Translations under genes and position numbers: made by a program
DNA from: Pseudaestuariivita atlantica
GTDB lineage: Bacteria > Pseudomonadota > Alphaproteobacteria > Rhodobacterales > Rhodobacteraceae
Assembly (NCBI RefSeq): GCF_001205715.1
Contig: NZ_AQQZ01000004.1
Coordinates: 372,001 to 436,000, forward strand
Length of the DNA: 64,000 nucleotides
Direction of reading: 5' to 3'
Part shown: piece after piece, positions 42,639 to 51,536 of the stretch
How positions within the stretch are numbered: the stretch's first letter is position 1
Layout of the letters: each line of letters begins with the position of its first letter
Notes under the pieces: generated by a model
The model's database searches: none
Told to the model about the DNA's origin: nothing
Seen by the model: the letters and a program-made list of their open reading frames with translations, nothing else

Positions 42639-45437
42639 TCAATGCGCCTCGGCCCAGTTGGCACCCCGGCCTGCATCGACGATCAGCGGCACGTCGAGCT
42701 TCACCGCCGGGTCGGCGGCGCCCTCCATCACCTCGCGCGCCGTGGCGATCAGGTCGTCCACGCCATCTTCGGCCACTTCGAACAGCAATTCGTCGTGGAC
42801 CTGCAGCAGCATCTTCGCGGGTTTGCCCTCGATCGCGTCGGGCATCCGGATCATCGCGCGGCGGATGATGTCGGCGGCGGTGCCCTGGATGGGCGCGTTG
42901 ATCGCCGCGCGCTGGGCGAACCCGGCACGGGGGCCTTTCGCCCCGATCTCGGGCGTGTGGATCTTCCGGCCGAACAGGGTTTCGACGTAGAGGTGTTCCT
43001 TGGCGAAGGACTTGGTCGCGTCCATGTAGTCGCGGATGCCGGGAAAGCGTTCGAAATACCGGTCGATGAAGCCCTGCGCCTCGGCCCGCGGGATGCGCAG
43101 GTTCCGCGCAAGGCCGAACCCGCTGATGCCGTAGATCACGCCGAAGTTGATCGCCTTGGCCTGCCGCCGCACGTCGGGCGTCATCTCGTCCAAGGGCACG
43201 TTGAACATCTCGGACGCGGTGGCGGCGTGAATGTCCTGCCCGTCGCGGAACGCCTCCTTCAGCGCGTCGATTCCCGCGATATGGGCGAGGATGCGCAGTT
43301 CGATCTGGCTGTAGTCGAGAGAGACAAGCACGTTCCCCGGCTCGGCCACGAACGCCTCGCGGATGCGGCGGCCTTCCTCGGTCCGTACGGGGATATTCTG
43401 CAGGTTCGGATCGGTGGAGGCCAGCCGCCCGGTGTTCGCCCCGGCAATCGAGTAGGACGTGTGCACGCGCCCCGTATCGGGGTTGATGTGTTCCTGCAGG
43501 CTGTCGGTGTAGGTCGATTTCAGTTTCGACAGCTGCCGCCAGTCCAGCACCCGTGCGGGCAGGTCGTGGGTGGTGGCAAGGTCTTCGAGCACGTCGGCGC
43601 CGGTGGCATAAGCCCCGGTCTTGCCTTTCTTGCCGCCTTCCAGCCCCATCTTGTCGAACAGGATCTCGCCCAACTGCTTGGGTGAGCCAACGTTGAAGGT
43701 CTCGCCCGCCAGTTCGTGAATCTCCGCCTCCAGCCCCGCCATCTTCTGGGCAAAGGCGTTGGACATGCGGCTGAGCGTATCGCGGTCTACCTTGATCCCG
43801 TGCCGCTCCATCTGCGCCAGCACCGGGACCAGGGGACGCTCCATCCGCTCGTACACCTTGGTCGTTCCCGCCACGTGCAGGCGCGGTTTCAGCGTCTGCC
43901 ACAGGCGCAGGGTGATGTCCGCATCCTCGGCGGCATAGGCGACCGCATCCTCGATCTTGACCTTGTCGAAGGTGATCGCCGATTTGCCCGACCCGAGCAG
44001 CGGTTTGATCGGGATCGGCGTGTGGCCGAGGTAGCGTTCGCTCAGGCTGTCCATCGAGTGATTGTGCAGGCCCGCGTGCTGGGCATAGCTGATCAGCATC
44101 GTGTCATCGATCGGCGCCACGTCGATACCATACCGGGCAAAGATCTTGGCGTCGTATTTCATGTTCTGCCCGATCTTGAGAACCGCCGGGTCCTCAAGCA
44201 CCGGTTTGAGCAGCGCGATGGCCTCGTCCAGCGGCATCTGCCCCTCGGCCAACTCGTCCGACCCGAACAGCCCCTCGCCGCTTTCGGCGCGGTGAGTCAG
44301 GGGGATGTAGCAAGCCTCCCCCGCCTCGACACACAGCGAGATGCCGACCAGATCGGCGATCATCTCGTTCAGCCCGGTGGTCTCGGTATCGACGGCGACA
44401 TAGCCGCGCTCGTTGATCTTCTCGATCCAGCCCTGCAGCGCGTCGCGGTCACCGACCCGCGTGTAGGTGGCCTTGTCGAACGGCACCGTCTCGGGCTCTT
44501 CCGGTGCATCGCCGGGGGCCTGCACGGTCGCCTCGATCACAGGTGCCTCGACACCCAGCTGGTCCGCAAGGCGCTTGGTCAGCGTGCGGAACTCCATCTC
44601 TGTCAGGAAAGGCATCAGGACTTCGGGGTCGGGCTCCTTCACTTCCAGATCATCCAGCGTAAAGTCGATGGGCGTCTTGTCGTCCAGCGTCACCAGCTTC
44701 TTCGACAACTCGATCTGTTCGCGATGGTCGATCAACGTCTGGCGGCGCTTGGGCTGCTTGATCTCTTCGGCGCGGTCCAGAAGCTCTTCGAGCGAGCCGT
44801 ATTCGTTGATCAAAAGCGCCGCCGTCTTGATCCCGATCCCCGGCGCGCCGGGCACATTGTCGACGCTGTCGCCCGCCAACGCCTGCACGTCCACGACGTG
44901 CTCGGGGTAGACGCCGAATTTCTCGAACACGCCTTCGCGGTCGATGCGGGTGTTCTTCATCGCATCCAGCATCTCGACCCCGCCGCCGACCAGCTGCATC
45001 AGGTCCTTGTCGGAAGAAATGATCGTCACCCGCCCCCCGGCCTCGCGGGCCTGCACGGCCAGCGTGGCGATGATGTCGTCGGCCTCGTACCCTTCCAACT
45101 CCTTGCAGGCGATGTTGAACGCCTCGGTCGCCCGCCGCGTCAGCGGGATCTGCGGCCGCAGATCCTCGGGCATCTCTTCGCGGTTGGCCTTGTACTGGTC
45201 GTACATGTCGTTGCGGAACGTGTGGCTGCCCTTGTCGAAAATGACCGCCACGTGGGTCGGGGCATCCGCACCGGTGTTCGCTTCGACATAGCGATGCAGC
45301 ATGTTGCAGAACCCGCTGACCGCACCGATGGGCAAACCGTCCGACTTCCGCGTCAGGGGCGGCAGCGCGTGGTAGGCGCGAAAGATGAAGGCCGACCCGT
45401 CGATCAGGTGCAGATGATGACCTTTGCCGAAACCCAT
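42639..45437 (-). CDS. polA: DNA polymerase I
   Basis: PolA fills gaps and removes RNA primers. ATG 45437 (MGFGKGHHLHLIDGSAFIFRAYHALPP begins the 5'-3' nuclease) has GGAGGCGGG upstream and gives 932 residues. All three domains are intact: the 5'-3' exonuclease (about 1-300), a 3'-5' exonuclease with D350-x-E352 (AVDTETTGL) and AYAAEDADITLRLW so proofreading is probably active, and the polymerase with SLDYSQIELRILAHI, RRQAKAINFGVIYGIS and LLQVHDELLFEV. It is divergent from the MscS gene. Confidence 0.97.
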   Translation of the reverse strand: MGFGKGHHLHLIDGSAFIFRAYHALPPLTRKSDGLPIGAVSGFCNMLHRYVEANTGADAPTHVAVIFDKGSHTFRNDMYDQYKANREEMPEDLRPQIPLTRRATEAFNIACKELEGYEADDIIATLAVQAREAGGRVTIISSDKDLMQLVGGGVEMLDAMKNTRIDREGVFEKFGVYPEHVVDVQALAGDSVDNVPGAPGIGIKTAALLINEYGSLEELLDRAEEIKQPKRRQTLIDHREQIELSKKLVTLDDKTPIDFTLDDLEVKEPDPEVLMPFLTEMEFRTLTKRLADQLGVEAPVIEATVQAPGDAPEEPETVPFDKATYTRVGDRDALQGWIEKINERGYVAVDTETTGLNEMIADLVGISLCVEAGEACYIPLTHRAESGEGLFGSDELAEGQMPLDEAIALLKPVLEDPAVLKIGQNMKYDAKIFARYGIDVAPIDDTMLISYAQHAGLHNHSMDSLSERYLGHTPIPIKPLLGSGKSAITFDKVKIEDAVAYAAEDADITLRLWQTLKPRLHVAGTTKVYERMERPLVPVLAQMERHGIKVDRDTLSRMSNAFAQKMAGLEAEIHELAGETFNVGSPKQLGEILFDKMGLEGGKKGKTGAYATGADVLEDLATTHDLPARVLDWRQLSKLKSTYTDSLQEHINPDTGRVHTSYSIAGANTGRLASTDPNLQNIPVRTEEGRRIREAFVAEPGNVLVSLDYSQIELRILAHIAGIDALKEAFRDGQDIHAATASEMFNVPLDEMTPDVRRQAKAINFGVIYGISGFGLARNLRIPRAEAQGFIDRYFERFPGIRDYMDATKSFAKEHLYVETLFGRKIHTPEIGAKGPRAGFAQRAAINAPIQGTAADIIRRAMIRMPDAIEGKPAKMLLQVHDELLFEVAEDGVDDLIATAREVMEGAADPAVKLDVPLIVDAGRGANWAEAH

Positions 45438-45565
45438 TCCCGCCTCCGTTCTGGACCGGCTCTGTGTGCCACGGTTGCGCGGGCCATGCCAGAGGCACCG
45501 CCCGATCGGGAACCCCGGTCGCCCCTTGGCCGTTGCGCTGGCACGAAACGACTGCCGAGGACCCA

Positions 45566-46546
45566 ATGGAAAACGAAACCGGACTGGACCAGGTCGATGC
45601 CGATGTCGGCAACATTTTTGAAAAACTCGATGCATGGATCGACGGGTTCTTCCGGCTCCTGCCGAATATCGGGCTGGCGCTGGTGGTGCTGGTCCTGTTC
45701 TGGATCCTCGGCCGCATCGTCGGAGGCCTGATTCGCCGCAGCGCGAAGAATCGTGACCGGGGCAACCTCGGCGACGTGGGCGGCAGCCTCGTGCGCTGGA
45801 CGATCACGATCATCGGCGTGATGCTCGCGGTGACCATCGTCGCACCCTCGGTCACCCCCGCCGACCTCTTCGCCAGCCTCGGGATCGGCTCCGTCGCCAT
45901 CGGCTTCGCGTTCAAGGATATCCTGCAGAACATGCTCGCAGGCATCCTGATCCTCCTGCGCCAACCGTTCGAGGTGGGGGACCAGATCGTGTCCGGCGGC
46001 CACGAAGGCACCGTCGAAAAGATCGAAACCCGCGCCACGCTGATCAAGACCTACGATGGCCGCCGCGTGGTGATCCCCAACGCCGACATCTACACCGATG
46101 CCGTCGTGGTCAACACCGCCTTCGAAAAACGCCGCAGCCAGTACGACATCATGATCGGGTGCAACGACGACTGGGACGAAGCCCGCAGGATCATGGAAGA
46201 GACCTGCGCCAGCGTCAAAGGCGTCCTCTCCGATCCCGCCCCCGAAACCATCCCGTGGGACATGGCGATGGACGGCAACACCATCCGCCTGCGTTGGTGG
46301 ACGGCTCCCGAACGCGCCGACGTGGTGCATATCTACGGGCGCGTGATCCAGCAGGTCTACCAGGCGCTCGACAAGGCCGGGATCGACATGCCCTACCCCA
46401 CGCGCGTGGTCCTGTTCCACGACCAGACCGACGAACACGATGGCGACCGGTCGCGGCAACGCGAAGGCTGGCCCGCCAAGCCCGGCGGCAACCCCGAACC
46501 CCGCCGCATCGCCGACGCCCTGCGCGAACGCCGCGACGCCAGCTGA
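45566..46546 (+). CDS. mscS: Small-conductance mechanosensitive channel (MscS family)
   Basis: MscS channels release osmolytes on hypo-osmotic shock. The 326-residue inner-membrane protein has three helices (about 29-50, 70-92, 100-140). The pore helix carries the family segment GIGSVAIGFAFKDILQNMLAGILILLRQPFEVGD, read here in parts, followed by the beta domain (GTVEKIETRATLIKTYDGRRVVIPNADIY). ATG 45566 follows GAGG. The C-terminal tail of about 30 residues is charged. It converges on the CHCC zinc-finger gene. Confidence 0.93.
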   Translation: MENETGLDQVDADVGNIFEKLDAWIDGFFRLLPNIGLALVVLVLFWILGRIVGGLIRRSAKNRDRGNLGDVGGSLVRWTITIIGVMLAVTIVAPSVTPADLFASLGIGSVAIGFAFKDILQNMLAGILILLRQPFEVGDQIVSGGHEGTVEKIETRATLIKTYDGRRVVIPNADIYTDAVVVNTAFEKRRSQYDIMIGCNDDWDEARRIMEETCASVKGVLSDPAPETIPWDMAMDGNTIRLRWWTAPERADVVHIYGRVIQQVYQALDKAGIDMPYPTRVVLFHDQTDEHDGDRSRQREGWPAKPGGNPEPRRIADALRERRDAS

Positions 46547-46650
46547 CACACCACGGGGGCACGGCACACTCGCCCTGTCCCCTTCTTCTCTTTGCTAATT
46601 ATGTCCGCCGGAGGCTCCTGCGGCTTCAGCCCGCAAATCGGGCCGATTCG

Positions 46651-46830
46651 TCAGACCTTGCCCTCGAAATCGCGATGTACGAGCTTCGCGTCGCAATAGG
46701 GGCACTCGACCCAGCCCACCGTCTGCGGGATCTGCAGCCACACGCGGGGATGGCCCAGCGCGCCCTCGCCGCCATCACAGGCCACGCGATAGGCATCCAC
46801 GATCCGGGTTTCAGGCGCGTCGGTCGACAT
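46651..46830 (-). CDS. CHCC-type zinc-finger protein (NDUFS6-like)
   Basis: A 59-residue protein with zinc ligands C18, H27, C43 and C46 (VACDGGEGALGHPRVWL ... VECPYCDAKLV), the zf-CHCC pattern shared with the mitochondrial complex I accessory subunit NDUFS6. ATG 46830 (MSTDAPETRIVDAYRV) is the conserved start; the longer open frame has no support. It stands alone on the minus strand. An accessory role in NADH dehydrogenase is known for alphaproteobacterial relatives and is inferred here. Confidence 0.88.
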   Translation of the reverse strand: MSTDAPETRIVDAYRVACDGGEGALGHPRVWLQIPQTVGWVECPYCDAKLVHRDFEGKV

Positions 46831-46910
46831 GGTCAGGCATCCTCTGGCAGTGCGCCGGTTATTGGCGAATGTTCCGCCGCCGTCAATCGGCAGGTCGGGT
46901 GAAATCACCA

Positions 46911-46965
46911 CGACCTACATTCAATCGTGCACGGTAATTGTAGGTCGGCTGCTCGTCAGCCGACC
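46911..46965. repeat. GTAGGTCGGCTG palindrome, copy 3 (composite)
   Basis: CGACCTACA (46911-46919) is the inverse of TGTAGGTCG (46939-46947), and GGTCGGCTG (46943-46951) pairs with CAGCCGACC (46957-46965) over a 5-base loop. The two stems overlap, as in the copy at 3622, so alternative folds are possible. It lies between the HIT and zinc-finger genes. Confidence 0.8.
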
Positions 46966-46970
46966 CCCGG

Positions 46971-47336
46971 TCAGGAAGGCTGCAGCATCCGGCCAAGGCG
47001 ACGACCGCCGACGACATGCACATGCAGATGCGGCACTTCCTGCACGCCGTGCGGCCCGGCGTTGGAAATCAGGCGGAAGCCGTCTTCCTGCACGCCTTCC
47101 TGCCGGCACACCTCGCCCACGGCGCGGGTGAAATCGACGATCTCGGCATCCGACGCCGCACTCGCGAAATGATCGTAATCTACGTAAGGCCCCTTCGGGA
47201 TCACCAGCACGTGCACCGGAGCCTGAGGCTGGATATCCCGGAAGGCAAGGCTGTGCTCTGTCTCCAGAACCGTGTCGTTCGGGATCTCCCCCCGCAGGAT
47301 CTTCGCAAAGATGTTCTGATCGTCATAGTCGTGCAT
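46971..47336 (-). CDS. HIT-family nucleotide-binding protein (HINT type)
   Basis: A 121-residue histidine-triad protein with HLHVHVVGGRR (the triad HLHVH at 103-107) and the N-terminal NIFAKILRGEIP typical of Hint purine phosphoramidases, which hydrolyse AMP-lysine or AMP-NH2. ATG 47336 has GAGG 9 bases upstream; a TTG at 47351 overlapping the neighbour is less likely. It is downstream of the glycosyltransferase gene with 11 bases between them. Confidence 0.93.
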   Translation of the reverse strand: MHDYDDQNIFAKILRGEIPNDTVLETEHSLAFRDIQPQAPVHVLVIPKGPYVDYDHFASAASDAEIVDFTRAVGEVCRQEGVQEDGFRLISNAGPHGVQEVPHLHVHVVGGRRLGRMLQPS

Positions 47337-47347
47337 CGGCGTGATCC

Positions 47348-48925
47348 TCAATCGGTGAACAGGTGGTCGGCGCTGGCGATGTGATGCGCCTGGTCACGGG
47401 AGATCGACAGGAACTCCATCAGCGGATCGACATTCAGGTCGACCGGATTGCTTTCGCGGATGCGCAGGTGGCCGGGAAAGTCGGCCTCGCGGATGCGGTC
47501 GCTTTCGAACACCAGGTCGTGCCGGATGGTCGGCATCAGCCGGTCGATCGTCTCGCGCGGGGTACGTTTGCCGGCCAGTCCGACGCGCTGGGCGTGGCCG
47601 ATCAGGTATTCGTCCGAGAAGTGGCACTCGATCTCCAGCAGCTTGGTCGAGGCCCGGTCGCCGCAGAAATCCTGCATCAGGTCGAGGTTCGCGGGATCGA
47701 GGCAGATGATCATCCGGTCGGTGTCGTAATACTCGAACAGCATCCGCATCAGCGCGCGCCGGTGACGGTGGCGCTTGTTCATCGTGGCCTGGATACCGCC
47801 GAGGTCCGGCAGGTCGGTATCGGCCTCGCTGAACAGGTATTCCACGCACGGTACGTTCGTGACCTGCCGGATCCGCTCCAGCAACCGCTTGGCCACGTGC
47901 CACTTCTTGCACACGACGATCAGCAACTCACGTTCGTGGCCGAGGCTCGCCTCGCTCTCCCAGAACCGCATCGTGAACCGCCGGCCGATGCGCCCGCGCC
48001 CGGACAGGAACTTGTAAAGGCTCGCCCCCTCGTTCGAGATCTGGAACTCCGTTCCTTCCGAGGAATACAGCACCCCGAGCCGCCGTTTCAGTTCCTTCGC
48101 CTCGGGGCTGATCTTGCGCGCGAACAGGTAGTCCTGGCTCAGCAGCAGGTCGTAGTGATCGTTGTAGAACGTCACCGGCATCCCGTAATCCGAAAACAAA
48201 AGGAAGGTCAGCGTGCGGCTTTCGATCTCGTGCCCCGGCACGAGGTGGCGCACGACGGTCTGGAAGAACGTCTCGTCCGGGATCCACGTCGTGCGGAAGA
48301 ACCGGATCACGTCACGGCGGCGTTTGACGAAATCGAGGATCCACTCGATCGTGCGCCGCCGCAGACACCACCATTGCGACCCGATCATCACCTGGATGTC
48401 CTCGGGCACTTTGCGGGTCAGGTTGAACCGCTTCTGAAGGTTGTACGACGCATAGAACAGCTTCTTCTGTTCGCGTTCGTTGAAGAAGTGGCGATAGATC
48501 AGCCGCTCCTCGCGCCAGCCGGTCTTGATCCAGTCGCTTTCGAAATAGTCGAAGCTTTCGATGAAGTCGCGGTCGTGGTTGCCGAGGAAGTCGTGGATAT
48601 ACTCCGCCGACTTGATCGGCATGCAGTCACCCGACAGCATGTAGAAATGGGTGGCGCGCGGAAAGGCGTCCGCCGCCGCCTCGATCGCGTTGAGCGTCGC
48701 CTGCACCAGCGACCATTCCCCCCACCCGCAACGGATCCGTTTGCGCGCGAAGGTGACGTTGTCGTTGTCGGCGAGCGCCTTGCGGATCCGGGCATAGGCC
48801 GACGGCGCCGCGCGCGCGTCGAAATGGATGGACATGTAATCGCCCGCCGCGGTCAGCCGCTGCGCCTGCTTGATGATGGCCTCTGGGTCTTTGTGACACA
48901 GCAGGATGAAGGCAATTTTTGCCAT
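47348..48925 (-). CDS. Core-2/I-branching type glycosyltransferase with C-terminal extension
   Basis: A 525-residue soluble protein. The first 290 residues resemble beta-1,6-N-acetylglucosaminyltransferases (GT14): AFILLCHKDPEAIIKQAQRL, SIHFDAR, THFYMLSGDCMPIKSAEYIHDFL, MIGSQWWCLRRRTIEWIL and TTWIPDETFFQTVV. The remaining 235 residues (VVCKKWHVAKRLLERIRQVTNVP ... LMEFLSISRDQAHHIASADHLF) are a separate domain that I know from rhodobacterial homologues but whose function I do not recognise. It diverges from a sulfotransferase gene, suggesting synthesis of a sulfated surface glycan. Confidence 0.85.
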   Translation of the reverse strand: MAKIAFILLCHKDPEAIIKQAQRLTAAGDYMSIHFDARAAPSAYARIRKALADNDNVTFARKRIRCGWGEWSLVQATLNAIEAAADAFPRATHFYMLSGDCMPIKSAEYIHDFLGNHDRDFIESFDYFESDWIKTGWREERLIYRHFFNEREQKKLFYASYNLQKRFNLTRKVPEDIQVMIGSQWWCLRRRTIEWILDFVKRRRDVIRFFRTTWIPDETFFQTVVRHLVPGHEIESRTLTFLLFSDYGMPVTFYNDHYDLLLSQDYLFARKISPEAKELKRRLGVLYSSEGTEFQISNEGASLYKFLSGRGRIGRRFTMRFWESEASLGHERELLIVVCKKWHVAKRLLERIRQVTNVPCVEYLFSEADTDLPDLGGIQATMNKRHRHRRALMRMLFEYYDTDRMIICLDPANLDLMQDFCGDRASTKLLEIECHFSDEYLIGHAQRVGLAGKRTPRETIDRLMPTIRHDLVFESDRIREADFPGHLRIRESNPVDLNVDPLMEFLSISRDQAHHIASADHLFTD

Positions 48926-48973
48926 TTGAGAACCGAAAGCGCGTGTTTACCTGTATTGTTTACTTTGATAGTC

Positions 48974-49004
48974 GTGAATGCAGACTGAATAAACAGGCAT
49001 TCAC
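48974..49004. promoter_or_regulatory. Inverted repeat in the glycosyltransferase/sulfotransferase divergent promoter region
   Basis: GTGAATGC (48974-48981) and GCATTCAC (48997-49004) form a perfect 8-bp inverted repeat with a 15-base AT-rich spacer in the 170-base gap between divergent genes. It could be an operator or a 5' mRNA hairpin. Confidence 0.45.
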
Positions 49005-49095
49005 CCGAAAATAAAGTCGTTCACAAGCGAACCACAATTGTGACGCAATCGGATGCTTGGTGGCGCGGGGTTTTGCGCCGAGGAGGATGGCAGGC

Positions 49096-49914
49096 ATGGG
49101 CTTTCCAGGCACCTGGATGACCGAGAGCGAGAGCGTGGTGTACCGCGTGGTACCCAAATGCGCCTGTTCGACCATCGGCCAGATCATGTTCTATTCCGAT
49201 CACGGGCGCTTCTTCGACGGGGACATTCACGACGCCAAGGACGGCCTGCACAAGTGGTCGCTGGACGTCAGCCAGCCGGTCATCAGCGCCAACGTGAAAA
49301 CGCATTCAAGCTATGCCTTCACCTGCGTCCGCAACCCCTACACCCGCATCCTGTCGTCGTTCTTCGACAAGATCTGCGGCATCCAGCGCAACGGCAAACG
49401 GTATCGCGGCAACCTTGTCCCGCTCTTGATCCAGAAATACGGGATCGAGGTGGGCGGCCCCGACGGCAAGGCCGAATTCGACCAGATCAAGTCGTTCCGC
49501 CGCTTCCTGCTGTTCGCGCGCGACACCATCCGCTGGAAGCGCCCGATGGAGCCGGACATCCACTGGTCCGCGATGTCGGGCCATATCTCGACCTTCATCG
49601 TGAACGGCGGCAAGTACGACAAGATATTCTGGACCGAGGCGTTCAACGACGGCATGCAGCAGGTCCTCGACCGGATCGAGGTTGCCCATCCCGTCGACCT
49701 CGCCAAGATCCCGCGCTTCAACGAAAGCGAGGGGCACGGACCCAAGCGCGCCCACCCGGTGGAGGATTACTTCGACGACCTGTCGATGCACCTCGTGTAC
49801 GAAATCTACCACCGCGATTTCGACCTGTTCAAATACGACTTCGAGAATCCGGGCAACAAGATGCCCATCGGCGAGATCGACCTCGACGAGGTTCACGCCA
49901 AGCTGGGCGACTGA
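49096..49914 (+). CDS. PAPS-dependent sulfotransferase
   Basis: A 272-residue protein of the sulfotransferase-2 type, which moves sulfate from PAPS to carbohydrates. The 5'-phosphosulfate loop is VPKCACSTIGQI (residues 19-30) and the 3'-phosphate motif CVRNPYTRILSSF (77-89). ATG 49096 is preceded by AGGAGG at 10 bases; upstream in-frame ATGs at 49057 and 49087 lack proper spacing. No signal or membrane helix is seen. It pairs with the divergent GT14-like gene, and its stop lies 4 bases from the convergent tetR stop. Confidence 0.87.
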   Translation: MGFPGTWMTESESVVYRVVPKCACSTIGQIMFYSDHGRFFDGDIHDAKDGLHKWSLDVSQPVISANVKTHSSYAFTCVRNPYTRILSSFFDKICGIQRNGKRYRGNLVPLLIQKYGIEVGGPDGKAEFDQIKSFRRFLLFARDTIRWKRPMEPDIHWSAMSGHISTFIVNGGKYDKIFWTEAFNDGMQQVLDRIEVAHPVDLAKIPRFNESEGHGPKRAHPVEDYFDDLSMHLVYEIYHRDFDLFKYDFENPGNKMPIGEIDLDEVHAKLGD

Positions 49915-49918
49915 ACGC

Positions 49919-50488
49919 TCACGCATCTACCGTCGCAAGGCACAACCGTTTCAGCGTTTCCAGCTGCCTTGCAAGATGTTCACGATCCCGCGCCGTGTTA
50001 CTTGCCGCCTTGGCGGACCGCTGGATGAAATCCGACAAGGCCACCGGTGTCAGGCCCGCTTCCTTCAAAGCGGCCTCGTGAGGGATCAGTATGCGTTCGA
50101 TCACGTCGCGGAACCGCTCAGCGGCGCGGGTCATTTCTTCCTGCCCTGACGCATTGAAGCCATCGACCAAGTCCTGCGCATTCGGCGTGTCCAGCACAAG
50201 GTCGAATCCCGCCAGAACCATCTTGTCAAAGACGATATCAAGGGCATCGCCGAGGTTTTTCACAGTCCCGATCTCTGCCTCGATCCCGCGGATGGCATCG
50301 TCGGTGAAAGCGCGGATCAGGGCGCGCAGGATGTCGTCCTTGTTTCGGAACGCGTTGTAAAGCGTCTGGCGGCTGATCCCCGCCGTCTTCGCGAGATCGC
50401 CCATGCTGGTGCGTCTGACGCCATAACGGGAAAACATCTGCAACGCCGCGTCGAGGATCTCTTTCTCGGAACTGCTCATGGACGCCAT
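49919..50488 (-). CDS. TetR-family transcriptional regulator
   Basis: A 189-residue regulator with an N-terminal helix-turn-helix (residues about 30-49, GDLAKTAGISRQTLYNAFRN) and a C-terminal ligand-binding region of unknown specificity. The start is uncertain: ATG 50488 and ATG 50479 are both possible, and neither has a clear ribosome-binding site; a palindrome overlaps the first. It is transcribed away from an SDR gene that it probably controls together with itself. Confidence 0.88.
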   Translation of the reverse strand: MASMSSSEKEILDAALQMFSRYGVRRTSMGDLAKTAGISRQTLYNAFRNKDDILRALIRAFTDDAIRGIEAEIGTVKNLGDALDIVFDKMVLAGFDLVLDTPNAQDLVDGFNASGQEEMTRAAERFRDVIERILIPHEAALKEAGLTPVALSDFIQRSAKAASNTARDREHLARQLETLKRLCLATVDA

Positions 50489-50548
50489 TTTGACAAATGG
50501 ACAAAGATCGTCAACTTTACATTCAAACAATAAATGTCAAAATGACAT
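50485..50548. promoter_or_regulatory. Candidate TetR operators between divergent genes
   Basis: Two palindromes share the core TGTCAAAATG on opposite strands: CCATTT-TGAC-AAATGG (50485-50500), which overlaps the tetR start, and ATGTCA-AAA-TGACAT (50534-50548), 34 bases before the SDR start. The whole gap is AT-rich. Confidence 0.6.
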
Positions 50549-50581
50549 GCGTTCCGCCTGTCTGCCGAAGGACCACTGCCA

Positions 50582-51526
50582 GTGCCGCTCTTGAGCAAGA
50601 AGACCCGCATCGCCCTGAAACTCTTCACGCCGCAGCACCGCGCACCCGATCCCCGACACGCGGTGCCCGTGGCAGATCGTGACCTGTCCGGTAAGACCAT
50701 CGTGTTCACCGGCGGGACCGATGGCATGGGACGGGTTGCCGTCGACATGCTGCATGCCATGGGTGCGAACCTTGTGATCCTCGGGCGCGATCCGGCAAAG
50801 GGATCCGTGATCCTTAAAGAACTTGATGCATCCGGCGGGAGCGGGACTGCGCAGTTCGAACAATGCGACCTCGCGACGATGCAAAGCGTCAAGGAATGTG
50901 CGCAAAGAATCCGCGCCTCTGTCCCGCGTATCGACGCGCTGGTGAACTGTGCCGGGGTCAATGCCATGAGCACGAAGCCAGCCCGAGACGGTTTCGCCAT
51001 GAACTGGTCCGTCAACTACCTCGCGCCGGTTCTCCTGACCCGTCTCCTGCTTGATCGGGTTGTCTCATCGGCCCCCGCGCGGATCGTCAATCTGTCCACT
51101 GACACATCCTATCTGGACGGCCTTGATCTCGACGAGATGGAGCGTGAACCGGACCTGGGCCTGACCGAGAGTTACGCGGCATCAAAGCTGGCGCTCGAAA
51201 TGTTCTCGTTCGACCTTGCGCAGGAGTTGAAGGGTCGGGGCGTGACGGTGAACCTGCAACATCCGGGGTACATCCGCTCGAACCTTTTGCGTAATCTGAC
51301 GGGTGCGGAAAAGGTGATGTTGGGCGTGATGCGCATCATGGCGTCCCCACCCGAGGTGGGGGCCGATCGTATCGTACGCCTTGTAGCGTCGTCGAAATTC
51401 AAGGACGTCACCGGTGTGCTGTTCGCCGAAGACGAACCCCGTCCGCATCATCCGGACGTGGGCGACGATGCAAAGCGCGCCCGCCTCAGGCGGATCACGG
51501 ATGACGCACTGGCGCCATGGCTTTGA
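50582..51526 (+). CDS. Short-chain dehydrogenase/reductase (retinol-dehydrogenase-like)
   Basis: A 314-residue SDR with the cofactor motif TGGTDGMG (43-50), LVNCAGVNA, the Ser segment IVNLSTDTSYLD and the catalytic Tyr-Lys in ESYAASKLALEMF. The length and the inserted segment LDGLDLDEME resemble retinol-dehydrogenase or WWOX-like SDRs; the true substrate is unknown. GTG 50582 follows GAAGGA. It is divergent from tetR and is likely under its control. Confidence 0.87.
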   Translation: MPLLSKKTRIALKLFTPQHRAPDPRHAVPVADRDLSGKTIVFTGGTDGMGRVAVDMLHAMGANLVILGRDPAKGSVILKELDASGGSGTAQFEQCDLATMQSVKECAQRIRASVPRIDALVNCAGVNAMSTKPARDGFAMNWSVNYLAPVLLTRLLLDRVVSSAPARIVNLSTDTSYLDGLDLDEMEREPDLGLTESYAASKLALEMFSFDLAQELKGRGVTVNLQHPGYIRSNLLRNLTGAEKVMLGVMRIMASPPEVGADRIVRLVASSKFKDVTGVLFAEDEPRPHHPDVGDDAKRARLRRITDDALAPWL

Positions 51527-51536
51527 ACGGGGTTGG

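Noticed and set aside
43716-45731. Long plus-strand open frame (671 codons) antisense to polA
   Set aside because: All PolA motifs are on the other strand; the frame also runs through the polA/mscS promoter gap.
46547-46650. Possible terminator (GCCCG/CGGGC, 46629-46643) between mscS and the zinc-finger gene
   Set aside because: Only a 5-bp stem without a U tract; a role as terminator is plausible from the convergent layout but not supported enough to list.
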